NCBI GenBank assembly: GCA_902577515.1
Contig: CACGZJ010000004.1
Location: 38,283 to 102,282 of the forward strand
Length of the DNA: 64,000 nucleotides
Source of the DNA: an uncultured Bacteroidota bacterium
GTDB lineage: Bacteria > Bacteroidota > Bacteroidia > Flavobacteriales > Flavobacteriaceae
Direction: 5' to 3'
Below, in pieces: positions 62,315 through 64,000 of the stretch. Position 1 is the stretch's first letter; each line of letters starts with the position of its first letter. The position numbers were made by a program, and so were the translations under genes. The notes beneath the pieces were generated by a model that was not told the DNA's origin, searched no databases, and saw only the letters and a program-made list of their open reading frames with translations.

Positions 62315-62336
62315 ATACCTTCCAGTAGATTATTTC

Positions 62337-64000
62337 TTACCAAAACATTGCATATAAGAATGCTGTTATAAGTAAAACTCCAAATGCTGCAATGTTGAAA
62401 GTGCTATCTGTTGAGAATAATTTTTTTGTAAGATTAATTCCTTTAGGATCATTATTATTACCCTCCAAATAACTAATTATTGCAATAACAGCAAGAGTAG
62501 CAATACAAGTATACCCCATTTGATGCATGAAAGGAAGATCTATAAAAATAGATGCATCACTCCATCCCTTTGGAGAAACCTTAAAATACATTGCAATAGG
62601 TATAGATAATATTGCCCCCCATATAGCAGCGTTATTAGTAGCTTTTTTATAGAATAATCCCATTAAGAATACTGCTAAAATCCCAGGGCTAACAACTCCC
62701 GTATATTCTTGAATAAAAATAAATACTTGACCTAAACCTTCAAGTTGAGGTGCAATTAATATTGCAATTATTAAAGCAACAACAACAGTTATTCTACCAA
62801 CAGATACCATCTTAGCGTCAGATGCATTTTTATTAAAATGAGATTTATATATATCCATTGTGAAGATAGTTGAAGTTGAATTAAGCATTGATGCTAAAGA
62901 TGATACAATAGCTGCAGCTAAAGCAGCAAGAATTAAACCTTTAACTCCAGCAGGAATAAAATTCTTAATTAACCATGGAGCGGCATTGTCATTTGCAAAG
63001 CTACCATCAGAATATATAAAACCTGGATCAACTGAGGCTGCGGTAAGCATACCTGTATCGTCTAAATTCATTACATAAGCAATAATACCTGGTAGAACAA
63101 CAATTACAGGAATAATCAACTTTAAAAATGCAGCAAAAGCAATACCCTTTTGACCTTCTGCTAAACTCTTTGCTGCCAAAGTTCTTTGAATAATATATTG
63201 GTTAAAGCCCCAATAATAAAGGTTTGCAACCCACATTCCACCAATTAAAACTGCAATACCTGGAAGGTCGAACCATGCGTCTCTTCCGTTAGGAGTTATT
63301 ATTTCACCTTTTGATAATATCATTGAAAATCTTTCAGGTGCCTTTTCAAATACGTGTTTTAATCCATCGATTACTCCTCCTGAATCTGTTACATTAGTAA
63401 GCGCAAAATACGTCATTAAAAGTCCACCAAAAATTAATATTACAACTTGAATTACATCTGTCCAAGCTACTGAAGCAAGCCCTCCCCAAAGAGAGTATGC
63501 AAGTGCAAATAAACTTAATCCAATTATACTGTTTAAGATAATCGATCCATCACCAACACCAACAATAGTATCCAAGGCCTTACCTCCAAGAAATAAAACT
63601 GTTGTAAGATTTACAAAAACAAAAAGAGCAATCCAAAATACAGCAAGTATAGTTTTTAAATTAGTACTAAATCTTTTTTCAATAAACTCAGGTATAGTAT
63701 AGAGCCCCTTTTCTATAAAAATTGGAAGAAAATACTTTCCAACAACTAATAGTGTAATTGCTGCCATCCATTCATAAGACGCTATAGCTAATCCTAGGGC
63801 AAAACCAGACCCAGACATTCCAATAAATTGCTCAGCAGATATGTTTGCTGCAATTAAAGAAGCTCCTACTGCCCACCATGGAAGGGACTTACTAGCTAAA
63901 AAATAATCTTCAGCATTTTTTTGTTTTCCTTTTTTATCCCTTGAAACCCAAAGCCCTATAGATAAAATTGTGACAGCATATAGACCAAAAATTAAATAGT
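62337..64000 (-). CDS. Sodium/solute symporter (SSS family), sugar type, 5' end outside window
   Basis: The frame stays open to base 64000, so the visible part is about 553 residues; an ATG at 63818 is internal, since the upstream translation continues with the family block WWAVGASLIAANISAEQFIGMSGSGF. Further SSS blocks are ASYEWMAAITLL, FIEKRFSTNLKT, LWGGLASVAWTDVIQVVILI, NQYIIQRTLAAKS and AAIVSSLASMLNSTSTIFTMDIY. These match bacteroidetal SGLT-like sodium/sugar symporters. It converges on GH97 with 22 bases between stops and probably imports the monosaccharide that GH97 releases (inference). Confidence 0.9.
   Translation of the reverse strand, partial: YLIFGLYAVTILSIGLWVSRDKKGKQKNAEDYFLASKSLPWWAVGASLIAANISAEQFIGMSGSGFALGLAIASYEWMAAITLLVVGKYFLPIFIEKGLYTIPEFIEKRFSTNLKTILAVFWIALFVFVNLTTVLFLGGKALDTIVGVGDGSIILNSIIGLSLFALAYSLWGGLASVAWTDVIQVVILIFGGLLMTYFALTNVTDSGGVIDGLKHVFEKAPERFSMILSKGEIITPNGRDAWFDLPGIAVLIGGMWVANLYYWGFNQYIIQRTLAAKSLAEGQKGIAFAAFLKLIIPVIVVLPGIIAYVMNLDDTGMLTAASVDPGFIYSDGSFANDNAAPWLIKNFIPAGVKGLILAALAAAIVSSLASMLNSTSTIFTMDIYKSHFNKNASDAKMVSVGRITVVVALIIAILIAPQLEGLGQVFIFIQEYTGVVSPGILAVFLMGLFYKKATNNAAIWGAILSIPIAMYFKVSPKGWSDASIFIDLPFMHQMGYTCIATLAVIAIISYLEGNNNDPKGINLTKKLFSTDSTFNIAAFGVLLITAFLYAMFW

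Larger units (their letters stand above)
43877..64000. other. Candidate polysaccharide- or glycoconjugate-utilisation locus
   Basis: Contiguous susC, susD, three CRTAC-like lipoproteins, an unknown lipoprotein, a haloperoxidase-type PAP2 lipoprotein, GH97 and an SSS symporter. The sugar permease and fructokinase-like kinase directly upstream may belong to it. No other glycosidase, lyase, sulfatase or regulator is visible, so the substrate is not evident and the locus may continue beyond base 64000. Confidence 0.6.

Noticed and set aside
62315..62336. Terminator between the convergent GH97 and SSS symporter genes
   Set aside because: The 22-base gap has no hairpin and no T-run.

Overview
The window is about 30% GC, densely packed and almost free of intergenic space. 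Gene families and neighbourhoods point to a marine-type member of Flavobacteriia (Bacteroidota): paired ExbD genes, sigma-54 RpoN, DUF3098, DUF4271 and DUF4296 proteins, a bacteroidetal LeuRS, the mevalonate pathway, a SusC/SusD pair, rpsU next to a tyrosine recombinase, and TATATTTG-type -7 promoter boxes with little Shine-Dalgarno sequence. I do not name a genus.

Layout. Positions 1-7570 hold the end of an ExbD pair with a small outer-membrane protein, then a minus-strand housekeeping run (rpoN, asnS, frr, pyrH, truB, a DUF3098 protein, ftsX). Positions 7654-21244 are mostly plus strand: leuS, a SemiSWEET, a zinc peptidase, dolichol-phosphate-mannose-type glycosyltransferase, dihydroorotase, tyrS, a PhoB/PhoR-like two-component pair, an alkyltransferase-like protein, Mrp and NifU-type Fe-S proteins and a ferredoxin-NADP reductase-like flavoprotein. 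hemD and a DUF4271 protein lie on the minus strand within this run. Positions 21241-23804 encode an AAA+ ATPase and VWA pair. Positions 23898-29012 join two mevalonate enzymes to a complete gluconate route (GntK, Gnd, GntP). Two unrecognised envelope genes follow.

Positions 30336-37424 are a complete minus-strand trpE-G-D-C-F-B-A operon ending in a menaquinone methyltransferase. In front of trpE there is a 14-codon leader ORF with three consecutive Trp codons and an intrinsic terminator, which is the layout of a ribosome-controlled attenuator. Two small membrane proteins lie immediately upstream of it.

Positions 37935-41449 carry a rhodanese, a sodium:alanine symporter, rpsU, a tyrosine recombinase and four tRNAs (Thr-TGT, Tyr-GTA, Gly-TCC, Thr-GGT). 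In many Flavobacteriia this block runs on into tuf/secE/nusG. Here it gives way to a carbohydrate and envelope region from 41511 to the window end: a sugar MFS permease, a fructokinase-like PfkB kinase, SusC/SusD, a strong terminator, then an operon of three roughly 1,085-residue FG-GAP/ASPIC-UnbV lipoproteins, an unrecognised small lipoprotein, a vanadium-haloperoxidase-type PAP2 lipoprotein and a GH97 glycosidase. A convergent, window-truncated sodium/solute symporter closes the window.

The two most interesting items are the trp attenuator, paired with an unusual residue in the TrpE feedback motif, and the SusCD / triple CRTAC-like / haloperoxidase / GH97 locus. The latter looks like a nutrient-capture system whose substrate cannot be read from known enzyme content.
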